A DNA stretch of 59,681 nt from the NCBI RefSeq assembly GCF_019042245.1, contig NZ_JAHQCX010000002.1, positions 1 to 59,681 of the forward strand, in the 5' to 3' direction. The notes below the pieces were generated by a model that had not been told where the DNA came from, did no database searches, and worked only from the letters and a program-made list of their open reading frames with translations. Below are positions 8,184 to 16,403 of the stretch, piece by piece (position 1 is the stretch's first letter; each line of letters begins with the position of its first letter). The DNA comes from Diplocloster modestus. GTDB lineage: Bacteria > Bacillota > Clostridia > Lachnospirales > Lachnospiraceae. The translations under genes were made by a program, and so were the position numbers.

Positions 8184-9440
8184 TCAAATGGGCATAGCCT
8201 GCTGCATCAGTACCTGTTCCGCCTCCTCGCACCACAACATATCATTTGCTTTTACGATTTCATCCAACCGCCGGAACATAGGGTCTGACTTTCCTAACAC
8301 TCCAAAATCTGTAAGGGCGGTCAGGGGCAGGCGGATCTGGGTATAGATCAGTTTCTTCCCGCCGGGTATCGAAGGCAGATTCAGGGTGGTATCCGCCACA
8401 GCATCAAGGCCTCCGATATGGGTAATCATCACTTCCGGGTGCAGCTGTCCAGCACTCATCATTTCCACGCAGTGCTTCATGGAGTGGAGGGTTCCGCCCG
8501 TAACCCCTATGGTATGGGTCCCCGCATAGTGGACATTATACAGATTGATCTTCGCTTTCAGATTCTGGTCCGTAGGACCCGCGAAGAACATGTGGCATCC
8601 GTCATTGGCCAGAATCTGATCCGCCAGTTCCGCTACCGAAGCTGCCGGGGTCATGTTAAAGACGTCCTGATATCCTTCCGGCGATAATCGTACCAGCTCT
8701 GCATAAATATCCGATTGTGCGGAATTCAAAAATTCCAGCAGGACTCCCTGCTTAGCTGCCTTTTCTTTCGTAAATATGCTCTTAGCCCGGGCGATCCTCT
8801 CTTCATTGACATCCGTCACGACTACAAGACGCGGATGGTTTTCACAGTGCAGTGCATAATCGATACAGCCAAGCCCCATAGGGCCGCAGCCCCCCAGAAT
8901 CGCCATAGTCCCGCCCGGACTGGTCCCCATCCGATGCTCCCTGGTCTCCGGATCCACATGATAACAGCCGTCGAAACCGGCTCCGATGCAGCTCATGGGT
9001 TCCGCCATGCATCCCCTGAAGTAGGAAGAACCTTCGTATTTTATAATACAGTCCCGCTCCATCACAATATTCGGTATCACGATATGAGTGGCATCGCCTC
9101 CCACATAGGGGAACGAAAATCCCGGCGCGGCCAGGGAGCCTTTCACATTAAGTGAAGTCTGCATAACAAACCGCTGGCCAATCTGGTATTTATCCTTCCA
9201 TTTTTCTCCGATACCGGTAATAACGCCGCAGAATTCGTGGCCGATCAGAATCGGATTCCGGTCGATATCATCCGGTACCCGTTTGTTTTCCTTTCCCATA
9301 ACCGCCACTTTATAAGTGGACATACAGATACTGTCCGTATAGATCGTGGCCGTCATCTCATCCTCCCCCATCGGGGGCAATTCAAATTCCTCCAGCCTCA
9401 AATCTTTCACTCCATAGATTCTGACACCTTTGGTCCGCAT
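8184..9440 (-). CDS. zinc-type MDR dehydrogenase, L-sorbose-1-phosphate reductase-like
   Basis: A medium-chain dehydrogenase of 418 residues. It begins with a GroES-like domain containing the zinc ligand cysteine (DSICMSTYK) and GHEFCGVITGIG, then has a Rossmann fold (LGGCGPMGLGCIDYAL). The structural-zinc cysteine cluster of ordinary alcohol dehydrogenases is absent. The sequence style (SICMSTYK, GGDAT, AEPMSCIGA) fits the sorbose-phosphate reductase group, which converts a ketose phosphate to a polyol phosphate or the reverse. AAGGAGG fixes the start at 9440. It is the second gene of the SDR-MDR-dhaKLM operon, 41 nt after the SDR. Confidence 0.85.
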   Translation of the reverse strand: MRTKGVRIYGVKDLRLEEFELPPMGEDEMTATIYTDSICMSTYKVAVMGKENKRVPDDIDRNPILIGHEFCGVITGIGEKWKDKYQIGQRFVMQTSLNVKGSLAAPGFSFPYVGGDATHIVIPNIVMERDCIIKYEGSSYFRGCMAEPMSCIGAGFDGCYHVDPETREHRMGTSPGGTMAILGGCGPMGLGCIDYALHCENHPRLVVVTDVNEERIARAKSIFTKEKAAKQGVLLEFLNSAQSDIYAELVRLSPEGYQDVFNMTPAASVAELADQILANDGCHMFFAGPTDQNLKAKINLYNVHYAGTHTIGVTGGTLHSMKHCVEMMSAGQLHPEVMITHIGGLDAVADTTLNLPSIPGGKKLIYTQIRLPLTALTDFGVLGKSDPMFRRLDEIVKANDMLWCEEAEQVLMQQAMPI

Positions 9441-9480
9441 GCGATTTCCTCCTTTCGATTCCTCCCGCTCAGTCCATTTC

Positions 9481-10200
9481 CTACGGTTCAAACGGCATTT
9501 TCGCATGCCGTCTTACATAGACCTCATCAATAACCGAATGATTCCTGTGCGCGAGAATAAACACAATAATCTCCGCGATCTCCTCCGGCTTACAGTAAGC
9601 GTCACCATTCAAATCGGGCCGGGTGATCCGGATCATACCGGTATCCACACCTGTAGGAGCAATCGTATGGACCCGGATTCCCGTCTCATACAGTTCCATC
9701 GTCAGAATCTCCATCAGCGCCCGCTGCGCGTGTTTGGAAGCAGAGTAACAGGCCTGACCCACATAAGGATACATACCAGAGGAGGAACAGATCGTAATGA
9801 TGTCGCCTGCCCCGGAATCCTTCAGCATTGGTACTGCCGCCTGGGCCATGGCCAGCGGCGCGTAAGCGTTGATCTCAAAATGTTTCATCAGTTCTGCCTT
9901 TGTCACATCCAGAATAGGCTTCCTGGAAGCGATTCCCGCGTTATTAATCAAGATATCCAGCCGTCCGAACCGCCCGGCACAATATGCGGTAATATCCGCG
10001 GGAGCACCTTCCTGCAGCAGATCTGCCGCAAAATAGGCACAATTCCCTCCCAGCTCATCCGCCATACCGGCCAAAACCTCTTCTTCCAACCCGGTAATTA
10101 AAAGCCTGGCCCCTTCCTCGATCAGCATCCTGGCAACAGGAATACCGATACCGCCGGTTGCACCGGTCAATAAGATGACTTTGTTCTCCAGTTGTTTCAT
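9481..10200 (-). CDS. SDR-family oxidoreductase
   Basis: A classical short-chain dehydrogenase of 239 residues. TGATGGIG near 13-20 binds NAD(P), NNAG follows near residue 89, and the YSASK catalytic Tyr-Lys pair lies near 152-156 with the preceding serines SSSG. AAAGGAGG directly ahead of ATG 10200 decides the start. It is the first gene of the dha operon and divergent from the SorC regulator. Polyol or sugar oxidation is the likely role, but the substrate cannot be read. Confidence 0.9.
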   Translation of the reverse strand: MKQLENKVILLTGATGGIGIPVARMLIEEGARLLITGLEEEVLAGMADELGGNCAYFAADLLQEGAPADITAYCAGRFGRLDILINNAGIASRKPILDVTKAELMKHFEINAYAPLAMAQAAVPMLKDSGAGDIITICSSSGMYPYVGQACYSASKHAQRALMEILTMELYETGIRVHTIAPTGVDTGMIRITRPDLNGDAYCKPEEIAEIIVFILAHRNHSVIDEVYVRRHAKMPFEP

Positions 10201-10275
10201 ACGTCTCCTCCTTTCATGGAGTCCTGCCGTTGTCTTCTGCATCCTCCGATGAATTCCACTATCAATATATCACAT

Positions 10276-10338
10276 GGAAGCCCTTCCGGAGCAGAGAAAT
10301 CTCCTGAAAGACCAGACACTATTTTGGGAATTTTCCCA
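10276..10338. promoter_or_regulatory. divergent control region between SDR and SorC genes
   Basis: The 231-nt gap (10201-10431) holds two short palindromes: GGAAGCCCTTCC at 10276-10287 and TGGGAATTTTCCCA at 10325-10338. A TATATT on the minus strand near 10264-10269 could be the -10 box of the operon; its -35 position overlaps the first palindrome and is poor, as expected for an activator-dependent promoter. These are candidate SorC sites, unproven. Confidence 0.4.
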
Positions 10339-10431
10339 CTGGGATTTTACGAACGCTATGGTCCTTCCTTGCCAAATCCCCCGCCATCCTATATCATAGA
10401 AGAAAGGAATCTGAAAACACAGGAGGGCCGC

Positions 10432-11397
10432 ATGCTTCCCGACAATATTGATCTGATTACCAGGGTTTTGACGGAATATTATGAACTGGGGTTTACTCAG
10501 TCTGAAATTAGTTATAAGGAACATTTATCCAAGTCCTCAGTCAGCCGGATTATTCAGAAGGCGAAGGAGGATCATTATGTTACTTTTCAGTTACATCTGC
10601 CTTGTGAATCCCTTTATGAACTGGAAGAGGAATTTAAGGAGTGTTTTTCTCTTCCCAGTGTCCATATTATCCCCAGCGCGGTGGATGACCTGAATCTGCG
10701 GTTTCAGAATACAACGAAGGCATTGTGCAGCTATCTGAATGAGCTGATCGTTGATGACGATATCATCGGCGTTTCCTGGGGCAGCACCATGGAGCAGCTG
10801 TCAAGGAATCTCATTCCCTGTAAGCCGCCCAGGCATAATCTGCAGGTAGTGCAGCTGTGCGGCTCACTGGCGAAGAATTTCCGGTCCTCCAAATCTTATA
10901 CGATCGTCGAAAACTTTGCCAATAATTATCTGTGTACCTCTTATATGCTGCCGGCGCCTGCCATCGTGGATACGGTTTCTATCGCCCAGGCTCTTTGCTC
11001 CGATTCACAGATACGGGAAGTGCTGGACGCCTCCGTGAAGGCCAGGATCGCCGTGTTCGGGATCGGTGCTCTCTCCACACGTTCTGTGATCCTGGAGAGC
11101 GGGACACTTTCTCCGGCACAGTATGAATATCTCTCCCGCCACAGTGCAGTATGTGATGTCCTGTTCCATTTCCTTGATATAGAAGGAAATATCGTGAGCC
11201 GGGAACTGGATCAGCGTACCATCGGAATCCGTCTGGATGACTTGCGCAGGAAAGAACACCGTATCGCGATCGCGGTGGGGGAATGGAAGGCGAAAGCCAT
11301 CATATCCGCTCTGCATGCAGGAATCATCACTATATTATTTGTCGATGAGCCTACTGCCAGGAAAACACTGGAAGAATATCACCGGTGCTTTTCTTAA
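10432..11397 (+). CDS. SorC/DeoR-family sugar-binding transcriptional regulator
   Basis: A regulator of 321 residues, the normal SorC length. The N-terminal helix-turn-helix (YYELGFTQSEISYKEHLS, SKSSVSRIIQKAK) covers about 12-50. The C-terminal effector domain has the SorC phosphosugar pattern (DDDIIGVSWGSTMEQL, IAVFGIGALS, HRIAIAVGEWKAKAI). AGGAGGG is 5 nt from ATG 10432; the longer frame from 10192 overlaps the SDR start and is rejected. Its divergent place makes it the probable regulator of the SDR-MDR-dhaKLM operon, sensing a phosphorylated ketose. It converges on the diguanylate cyclase gene with only 18 nt between stop codons. Confidence 0.92.
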   Translation: MLPDNIDLITRVLTEYYELGFTQSEISYKEHLSKSSVSRIIQKAKEDHYVTFQLHLPCESLYELEEEFKECFSLPSVHIIPSAVDDLNLRFQNTTKALCSYLNELIVDDDIIGVSWGSTMEQLSRNLIPCKPPRHNLQVVQLCGSLAKNFRSSKSYTIVENFANNYLCTSYMLPAPAIVDTVSIAQALCSDSQIREVLDASVKARIAVFGIGALSTRSVILESGTLSPAQYEYLSRHSAVCDVLFHFLDIEGNIVSRELDQRTIGIRLDDLRRKEHRIAIAVGEWKAKAIISALHAGIITILFVDEPTARKTLEEYHRCFS

Positions 11398-11415
11398 CGG
11401 CGTATATTGCGGCTC

Positions 11416-13314
11416 TTATATTTCTATGGTAAATCCGTTTTTACCTCTTTTTTTCGTGCTATAAAGGGCTTTGTCAGCCTTTTTATACAGAGTTTCAAAA
11501 TCATTTCCGGTATCAGGTGACACAGTGGCTCCGATACTGGCCGATATCTCACATTCTCCCGCATCTGTCATAATATTCTGATGCAGGGTATCTGTCAGAT
11601 CCCTTAGCTTCTTCTCCAGGATCTCCTTGTTGGGTATCTTCAGGAATACAACAAACTCGTCCCCGCCGATCCTTCCCATTACATCGCCGTCTCTGAACTG
11701 CTCTCTGAGCGTTTGGGAGAACTCTACCAGGACCTTGTCGCCAGCCGCGTGGCCAAAACGGTCATTGACGCTCTTGAAATTATCAATATCCAGGATGATA
11801 AAAGCGAATAAGGATTCCGGTTCTTTTTGCAGTATGGACCGCACATGCTGCTGCGTGGCGGCCTTATTAAACAGCCCTGTCAGAGAGTCTTTTTGCATCT
11901 CATCTAACATAAATATCTCTCTGCGCTTCTCATCATCAATATTTTGTCTGTAAATCAGCATCCGCACCGAGTTGTCCTCCTCCCAGCAAAAGATATGGGC
12001 GTTGATTCGGATCCAGTAATAGGTATACCCGTCATTTGTTAACATAAAATCGTTCCGGAGGTTCTCAATGCCTTCCTCATATGCCTTCTGTATTTTATCA
12101 GGAGAATATGTATCCAGATAGCTCTGCCGGAACTCTTCTTTGATCTGCTTTTGGGCAACCATTTGTAATGCCTCGTCAAAAGGAGTACCCTTTGGTGCGC
12201 CAAGGCTTTCAAAGTATTGTTCCGTTGCTTCACTGGCCGGCCGGTTATGGGTCACGTCAATCTCATATATATTTTCATAAAACTGTTCCGCTGCCGTCTG
12301 GAAAATGGTCTTATGTTCCTTTTCTTTTTCCACCGTCAACTGAATAATTTTCCTATTATATTTCCGGATTATATTTGTAATGGTAAAAAGTACAAACCCG
12401 ATCACTATGAGGACTACAAAGACAGAGCTGGCGAACTGACGGTTCAGCTGCTGGTTCAACGCCGAAGTATTGTGGTCAATCACCAGGAACCAGTTCAGGC
12501 TTTCAATATACTGGGTGACCAGATAGCCCCCGCCTCCCGGCGCGGTATACCAGAAATCCTGTACATCTTCCCGGTTCGAGAGTATTTGATCCTTAAGCTG
12601 CGCAAAGTCACATTGTTCAAACAAATTTTCCGCCTGGTATCCGGTTTTGTCATCCGCGATCTCGATGATTCCGTCCGGATCCACCAGATAAGCCCGCACA
12701 TCAAATTTTTCCCCATATTTGCGCAGCAGCTCCTGCAGGGAATCTACCCGGAATCCCACTCCCACGACGCCCATCAATCCGTCATCCGGGTCCTCGATCT
12801 TACAGTTGATAAATACGGTAACTTCATTATCCGCCGCCTCATCATTGTCGATGTTCAGGGAATACTCCTCGTCCGAATCCATAAAATTATAGTACCATAC
12901 ATTTTCATCCGTGTCCGGATTCAGTATACGGTCCAGACCGTTAAAGTGATAATAACGGTTGGTTCGGGCCGATACCAGGAATACAGAGTCGTAGTCGTAT
13001 TTTTCCCGATAGGTCTCCAGATAATTACGCATAGTCTGGATAAACGCCTCGTCCTCCAGATGCGCTCCCTCCTCGGCCAAAAATTCCTTGAGCAGGCTGT
13101 CGTTGGCCATTGTCAGAGAAATATTCACAGGCTTTGTAAATATTGTATCGATTTGGTGTGTGATACCCTCCGCGGTCAAGGTAGAAACCTTCTCCACATC
13201 TTTTTCAAACGCTCCCCGGTTGGAATGATAGCTGATAAAGGCCGTGATCACAAATCCCACCAATATTATGATACAGACTAAAAGGTTCGTTCTCATTAAA
13301 ACATTCTTTTTCAT
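11416..13314 (-). CDS. membrane diguanylate cyclase with extracellular Cache sensor
   Basis: A 632-residue signalling protein. A first membrane helix lies near 8-28, followed by an extracellular double-Cache-like region (about 35-280, with VGVGFRVDSLQELLRKYG and YLVDPDGIIEIAD). A second helix is near 292-312, then a PAS-like part, and a GGDEF domain covers about 460-630. The active motif RIGGDEF is intact, so it should make cyclic di-GMP from GTP. An upstream RxxD inhibitory site is not obvious. A promoter with perfect TTGACA lies ahead. No EAL or PilZ gene is in the window. Confidence 0.92.
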   Translation of the reverse strand: MKKNVLMRTNLLVCIIILVGFVITAFISYHSNRGAFEKDVEKVSTLTAEGITHQIDTIFTKPVNISLTMANDSLLKEFLAEEGAHLEDEAFIQTMRNYLETYREKYDYDSVFLVSARTNRYYHFNGLDRILNPDTDENVWYYNFMDSDEEYSLNIDNDEAADNEVTVFINCKIEDPDDGLMGVVGVGFRVDSLQELLRKYGEKFDVRAYLVDPDGIIEIADDKTGYQAENLFEQCDFAQLKDQILSNREDVQDFWYTAPGGGGYLVTQYIESLNWFLVIDHNTSALNQQLNRQFASSVFVVLIVIGFVLFTITNIIRKYNRKIIQLTVEKEKEHKTIFQTAAEQFYENIYEIDVTHNRPASEATEQYFESLGAPKGTPFDEALQMVAQKQIKEEFRQSYLDTYSPDKIQKAYEEGIENLRNDFMLTNDGYTYYWIRINAHIFCWEEDNSVRMLIYRQNIDDEKRREIFMLDEMQKDSLTGLFNKAATQQHVRSILQKEPESLFAFIILDIDNFKSVNDRFGHAAGDKVLVEFSQTLREQFRDGDVMGRIGGDEFVVFLKIPNKEILEKKLRDLTDTLHQNIMTDAGECEISASIGATVSPDTGNDFETLYKKADKALYSTKKRGKNGFTIEI

Positions 13315-13404
13315 ATCGGATGCGGTCCTCCCTGCTCTCCCATCAAGCCCTCTTGTGTATCGCTCTCTAGTACAATGCTCTCTTGTGCACTGCTCATCTC
13401 TTAT

Positions 13405-13433
13405 ACTCTAAATACAAACGCCGGGACTGTCAA
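13405..13433 (-). promoter_or_regulatory. promoter of the diguanylate cyclase gene
   Basis: Minus-strand TTGACA (13433-13428), 17-nt spacer and TAGAGT (13410-13405). The leader is about 84 nt. Confidence 0.65.
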
Positions 13434-13490
13434 GTTGTCTGTGGTGTAAAAAATTACCTTTTTATTTCATAGGAGCACTTTCTATGGAAT

Positions 13491-13524
13491 AAAAAAATCA
13501 GGAACACAGACTCGCAGGTTCCTG
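13491..13524 (-). terminator. terminator of the 13774-21327 operon
   Basis: On the minus strand CAGGAAC, a 12-nt loop and GTTCCTG are followed by ATTTTTTTATT. It is about 250 nt past the last stop, so the structured element at 13624-13748 would be in the same transcript. Confidence 0.75.
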
Positions 13525-13623
13525 TAAAAGAATAATACAAGATCATCTGACCCTGTATTGATCGTATGGTACCTCAATCTGTGTCACCACCCGATTTTCC
13601 AAAAAACGTTATTTATCTAAATG

Positions 13624-13748
13624 AAATCTGCCCCGGCCGTTATGGGCGAAAGTCTGTTTTTCAACAGACTTTCAGTGGCTTCTGAGCTGCGAATGCATCA
13701 GCATTCACAGAGAATAAGCCACGCACCCATAACAACCGGGGCAGATTT
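13624..13748. ncRNA. candidate three-way-junction structured element
   Basis: A 13-bp perfect closing stem (AAATCTGCCCCGG at 13624-13636 with 13736-13748) is followed, after a 2x2 internal loop, by an 8-bp stem (GTTATGGG/CCCATAAC). Inside are two arms: an 11-bp hairpin with a 4-nt TTTC loop (13648-13673) and a 7-bp stem GTGGCTT/AAGCCAC (13675-13722) capped by GAATGC-atca-GCATTC. It lies in the 459-nt gap between the deglycosidase-like gene and the diguanylate cyclase gene. The gap has no coding region. It may be an RNA in the 3' end of the operon or a small non-autonomous mobile element. Confidence 0.55.
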
Positions 13749-13773
13749 TATTTGGATTTGAGCCCATCCCTTT

Positions 13774-14643
13774 CTAGAACTTCTGATACCTCCGGATCAT
13801 GGAAACGCATTTCTTAGTCTCCTTAAGGCTGTCTCTCTCCGGATGAATATCCGGAATCCATCCCTCATACTCCACACACAGGTAATGATCGATCGCGCTT
13901 TGATTAATGGCATCCATCATCTCCGGTATCGGGAAATGCGGTTCCTCCCCGTGTTCATCCAGGGATAACAATTTAAAATGGATATAGGGTGAATACGGCA
14001 TACATTCCCGGAACAGATCCATAGACGCAGGCGTAGGAATCCCCGCGCTGGGATCTTCACAGTGAGGCCCCAGCGGCAGATCCGGGGTATCGAATCTCCA
14101 TGCCTCCAGATCCGGGCACACGGTATAGTATCTGCTGTTAAAATATTTCGCCATCTCCAGGCAAAGTTCCGGAGTCCTCTCACGGGCACATTCGTGTGCA
14201 ATGGGCATATTATATTTTTCCGCGAACGGCAGCAGCTGTTCAAAATAGTGGATCAATTCCTCTTTGGTCTGCTCATAAGTCTTTTCACTTGTATTCAAAA
14301 GCATCGGGATGCAGATGAATTTCGATCCCATTTCCGCCGCGATGATGATATTTTTCTTATATACATCCAGCACATGAGCCTCATTGCTGGCTTTGATAGC
14401 GTTGCCCACTTCCGTGCAGAACCAGGTGGCGCCCAGTTCCAGATGTTTGGATTCCGCGAACCTGCGCAGCTCTCTTAATTTTGCCAGATCCGGCTGCGGA
14501 TGGCAGGGGATATATTCTTCACAGATGTCGATTCCCTCCGCGCCCATATCCGCAACCATGCAGATGATGTCCTCTATAGTGGCGCCCTGTGTAAAGGAAA
14601 GCTGCTGCAGGCTCCAGGAACTTATTCCGATTGTGCTTTTCAT
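13774..14643 (-). CDS. TIM-barrel protein, C-glycoside deglycosidase alpha-subunit-like
   Basis: A 289-residue AP-endonuclease-2/xylose-isomerase-like TIM barrel. Four metal ligands expected for the fold are present: E151 (IAHE), D178 (VCPD), H222 (YIHFK) and E258 (VEYEGW). Alone it would be called a sugar phosphate isomerase/epimerase. Its gene overlaps by 4 nt (ATGA) a small gene resembling the beta subunit of C-glycoside deglycosidases, and such alpha/beta pairs cleave the C-C bond of 3-oxo-C-glycosides using a divalent metal. The Gfo/Idh oxidoreductase in the same operon could supply the 3-oxo substrate. It is the last gene of the operon. The alternative is a deglycosidase for O- or S-glycosides or a plain epimerase. 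Confidence 0.75.
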   Translation of the reverse strand: MKSTIGISSWSLQQLSFTQGATIEDIICMVADMGAEGIDICEEYIPCHPQPDLAKLRELRRFAESKHLELGATWFCTEVGNAIKASNEAHVLDVYKKNIIIAAEMGSKFICIPMLLNTSEKTYEQTKEELIHYFEQLLPFAEKYNMPIAHECARERTPELCLEMAKYFNSRYYTVCPDLEAWRFDTPDLPLGPHCEDPSAGIPTPASMDLFRECMPYSPYIHFKLLSLDEHGEEPHFPIPEMMDAINQSAIDHYLCVEYEGWIPDIHPERDSLKETKKCVSMIRRYQKF

Positions 14644-15095
14644 TGTGCATCCTCCTCACTTACTTCCAGGCAGCCATCCACGAATTCCACACGGAACGGC
14701 CACTGGCATTTTAGATCCAGAACCTGAGTGTCTTCCAGCATACTCATGGTAAATGTGCATTTGACCTGATGCTTCCCGCCGCTTATTTCTTTTCCGGGGT
14801 CAAAATACACCTGGGCCTCTTCACACAGGTTCCAGAACACCTCACTGATGGTGTACATTTTGGAAGCGGCAAACCACTGTCCCCTCAGGACAAAATAGAT
14901 ATTTTTCTCTTCCACGGCTTCGCCGTCCAGCTCGATTTCCAGTTTTTTGATCCAGCCGATGGGATGGACCGCGTGCAGGAATTGATTCTTAATTCCAATG
15001 CGGTAATAGGTTTCTTTTGTCTGCGTATTCGTACATTTTACAATCTTCTCGGACAGCATGCCGTCCTTGAATGTGTATGATGTTCCAGCGGGCAT
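14640..15095 (-). CDS. C-glycoside deglycosidase beta-subunit-like protein
   Basis: A 151-residue all-beta protein with no membrane segment. The central part (about 48-110) matches what I know of the deglycosidase beta-subunit family (many are filed as DUF6379): KKLEIELDGEAVEEKNIYFV, a RGQWFAASKMYTISE stretch in place of the usual metal-facing tyrosine region, and GGKHQVKCTF near the end. In known complexes the beta subunit packs on the TIM barrel and lines its active site. AGAGGAG precedes the ATG, and the stop overlaps the alpha start, so the two are made in equal amounts. A family-1 repeat ends just upstream and separates it from the rest of the operon. Confidence 0.72.
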   Translation of the reverse strand: MPAGTSYTFKDGMLSEKIVKCTNTQTKETYYRIGIKNQFLHAVHPIGWIKKLEIELDGEAVEEKNIYFVLRGQWFAASKMYTISEVFWNLCEEAQVYFDPGKEISGGKHQVKCTFTMSMLEDTQVLDLKCQWPFRVEFVDGCLEVSEEDAQ

Positions 15096-15120
15096 ATTTA
15101 CATCTCCTCTTTTTCGATAT

Positions 15121-15235
15121 TATTTTTTATAGCTATGAGCACTTAGCGGCTGTTCTTTAGCCGCTTACGTGCGATGCATGAAAAATAGTCAGCGAGGTTT
15201 TTTCGAGCGCTACTATTTTTTATCGTATTTCTGCT
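15121..15235 (+). repeat. dispersed structured repeat family 1, copy B
   Basis: Same element as 5994-6100. The central hairpin is AGCGGCT/AGCCGCT here, so a C-G pair of copy A has become G-C while pairing is kept. The left end TATTTTTTATAGCTAT is identical; the right flank has decayed to TATTTTTTATCGTAT. It lies between the sugar isomerase gene and the deglycosidase-like pair. Confidence 0.8.
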
Positions 15236-15240
15236 ATTAT

Positions 15241-15317
15241 GGGAAGGGACTGGCACCTTTCGGCAGTAAAGCCGGGCTTTCCGGCAACTGCGTAGAGAAA
15301 GGGGCCTGTCCCCTCCC
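15241..15317 (+). repeat. dispersed hairpin repeat family 2, copy 1
   Basis: A 77-nt hairpin. The arms 15241-15261 and 15297-15317 (ending GAAAGGGGCCTGTCCCC) pair over 21 positions with three mismatches, and an inner part has CGGCAGTAAAGC and CTGCGTAGA. A second copy is at 24386-24462. It follows the stop of the minus-strand isomerase gene, so it may reduce read-through into the deglycosidase-like genes. Confidence 0.8.
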
Positions 15318-15334
15318 ATCCGGCGGCGGCTCCT

Positions 15335-16297
15335 TTAAGCCCACCACATAGCGCCGGCCTGCTCCCGGATCAGGATATTCTGAAGGAAAGATACCGCTTT
15401 CTCCACACCCTCCTGAATCGACATCAGCGCATCCTCATGTTCAATGCTGATCACATCATCATATCCGATGGTTTTCAGCGCGGATATAATATCTCTCCAC
15501 ACAGTTTCATCATGCCCATAGCCAACCGTACGGAATACCCAGGACCGGTGCTCGATATCCCCGTAGTGTTTGGTATCCAGGATACCGAATTTGTCCACAT
15601 TCCTGGGATCGATCCGGCAGTCTTTGGCATGGACATAATAGATCGCGTCCTTCAGCTCATAGATCGCCGATATGGCATCCGTCCCCTGCCAGAACAGGTG
15701 GCTTGGATCAAAGTTGGCGCCGACGGCAGGCCCTGCCGCGTCCCGAAGCCGCAGCATGGTTTCCGCGTTATAGACACAGAAGCCCGGATGCATCTCGATC
15801 GCCACACGGACACCCGCATCCTCCGCCTGCTTTGCGGCTTTTTCCCAATAGGGGATCAGACAGTCATTCCACTGATAATCCAGAATTTCCCCATAGACAG
15901 GCGGCCAGGAGCAGGTCACCCAGTTGGGCTTGCCCGCGCCCGGGTCGCTGCCGGGACACCCGGAGAAGGTCACTAATGTATTTACCCCCAGAAGTTCCGC
16001 GGCTTTCAGCGTATCCAGATAATTCTCATGATCATGCCTGGCCACTTCCGGGTCCGGATGCACCGGATTCCCGTGACAGCTGAGAGCGGATATCGACATC
16101 CCGTAGGATTCGACCAGCGCTTTTAAATCCTTTGCCTTTTGCGGATTTTCGATTAATTCTTTCACCTTACAGTGAGAATCGTCCGTAAAGCAGCCCGCTC
16201 CCAGTTCGATGGCCTGTATACCCAGTGTTTTCAGATATTTCAACGTTTCCTCCAGGGACATTCCTGAAAAAGGAACGGTCAATATTCCAAGTTTCAT
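15335..16297 (-). CDS. sugar phosphate isomerase/epimerase (TIM barrel)
   Basis: A 320-residue AP-endonuclease-2-like TIM barrel. Metal ligands E168 (AIEMHP), D197 (NFDPSH), H223 (YVHAKD) and E286 (SIEHED) are all present. LSCHGNPVHPDPEVARHDH near 72-90 and FSGCPGS are typical of sugar isomerases that travel with Gfo/Idh oxidoreductases. AGGAGA sets the start at 16297. It follows the oxidoreductase by about 106 nt. Likely roles are isomerising the keto-sugar released from the glycoside or helping regenerate the sugar; it is clearly different in length and sequence from the TIM barrel at 13774. Confidence 0.85.
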   Translation of the reverse strand: MKLGILTVPFSGMSLEETLKYLKTLGIQAIELGAGCFTDDSHCKVKELIENPQKAKDLKALVESYGMSISALSCHGNPVHPDPEVARHDHENYLDTLKAAELLGVNTLVTFSGCPGSDPGAGKPNWVTCSWPPVYGEILDYQWNDCLIPYWEKAAKQAEDAGVRVAIEMHPGFCVYNAETMLRLRDAAGPAVGANFDPSHLFWQGTDAISAIYELKDAIYYVHAKDCRIDPRNVDKFGILDTKHYGDIEHRSWVFRTVGYGHDETVWRDIISALKTIGYDDVISIEHEDALMSIQEGVEKAVSFLQNILIREQAGAMWWA

Positions 16298-16403
16298 GTT
16301 CTCATCTCCTAACACTTCCAATTATTGCGGAGCCATCGTCTTACGCCGACGGTTCCATTGCCGGTCCGCTGCAGGCAAAGAGTCTCGAAAATACAGCTCT
16401 TTT

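Noticed and set aside
10192..10431. 80-codon N-terminal extension of the SorC regulator
   Set aside because: It would cover the start and ribosome site of the divergent SDR gene, has no SorC-like content, and ATG 10432 has AGGAGGG.
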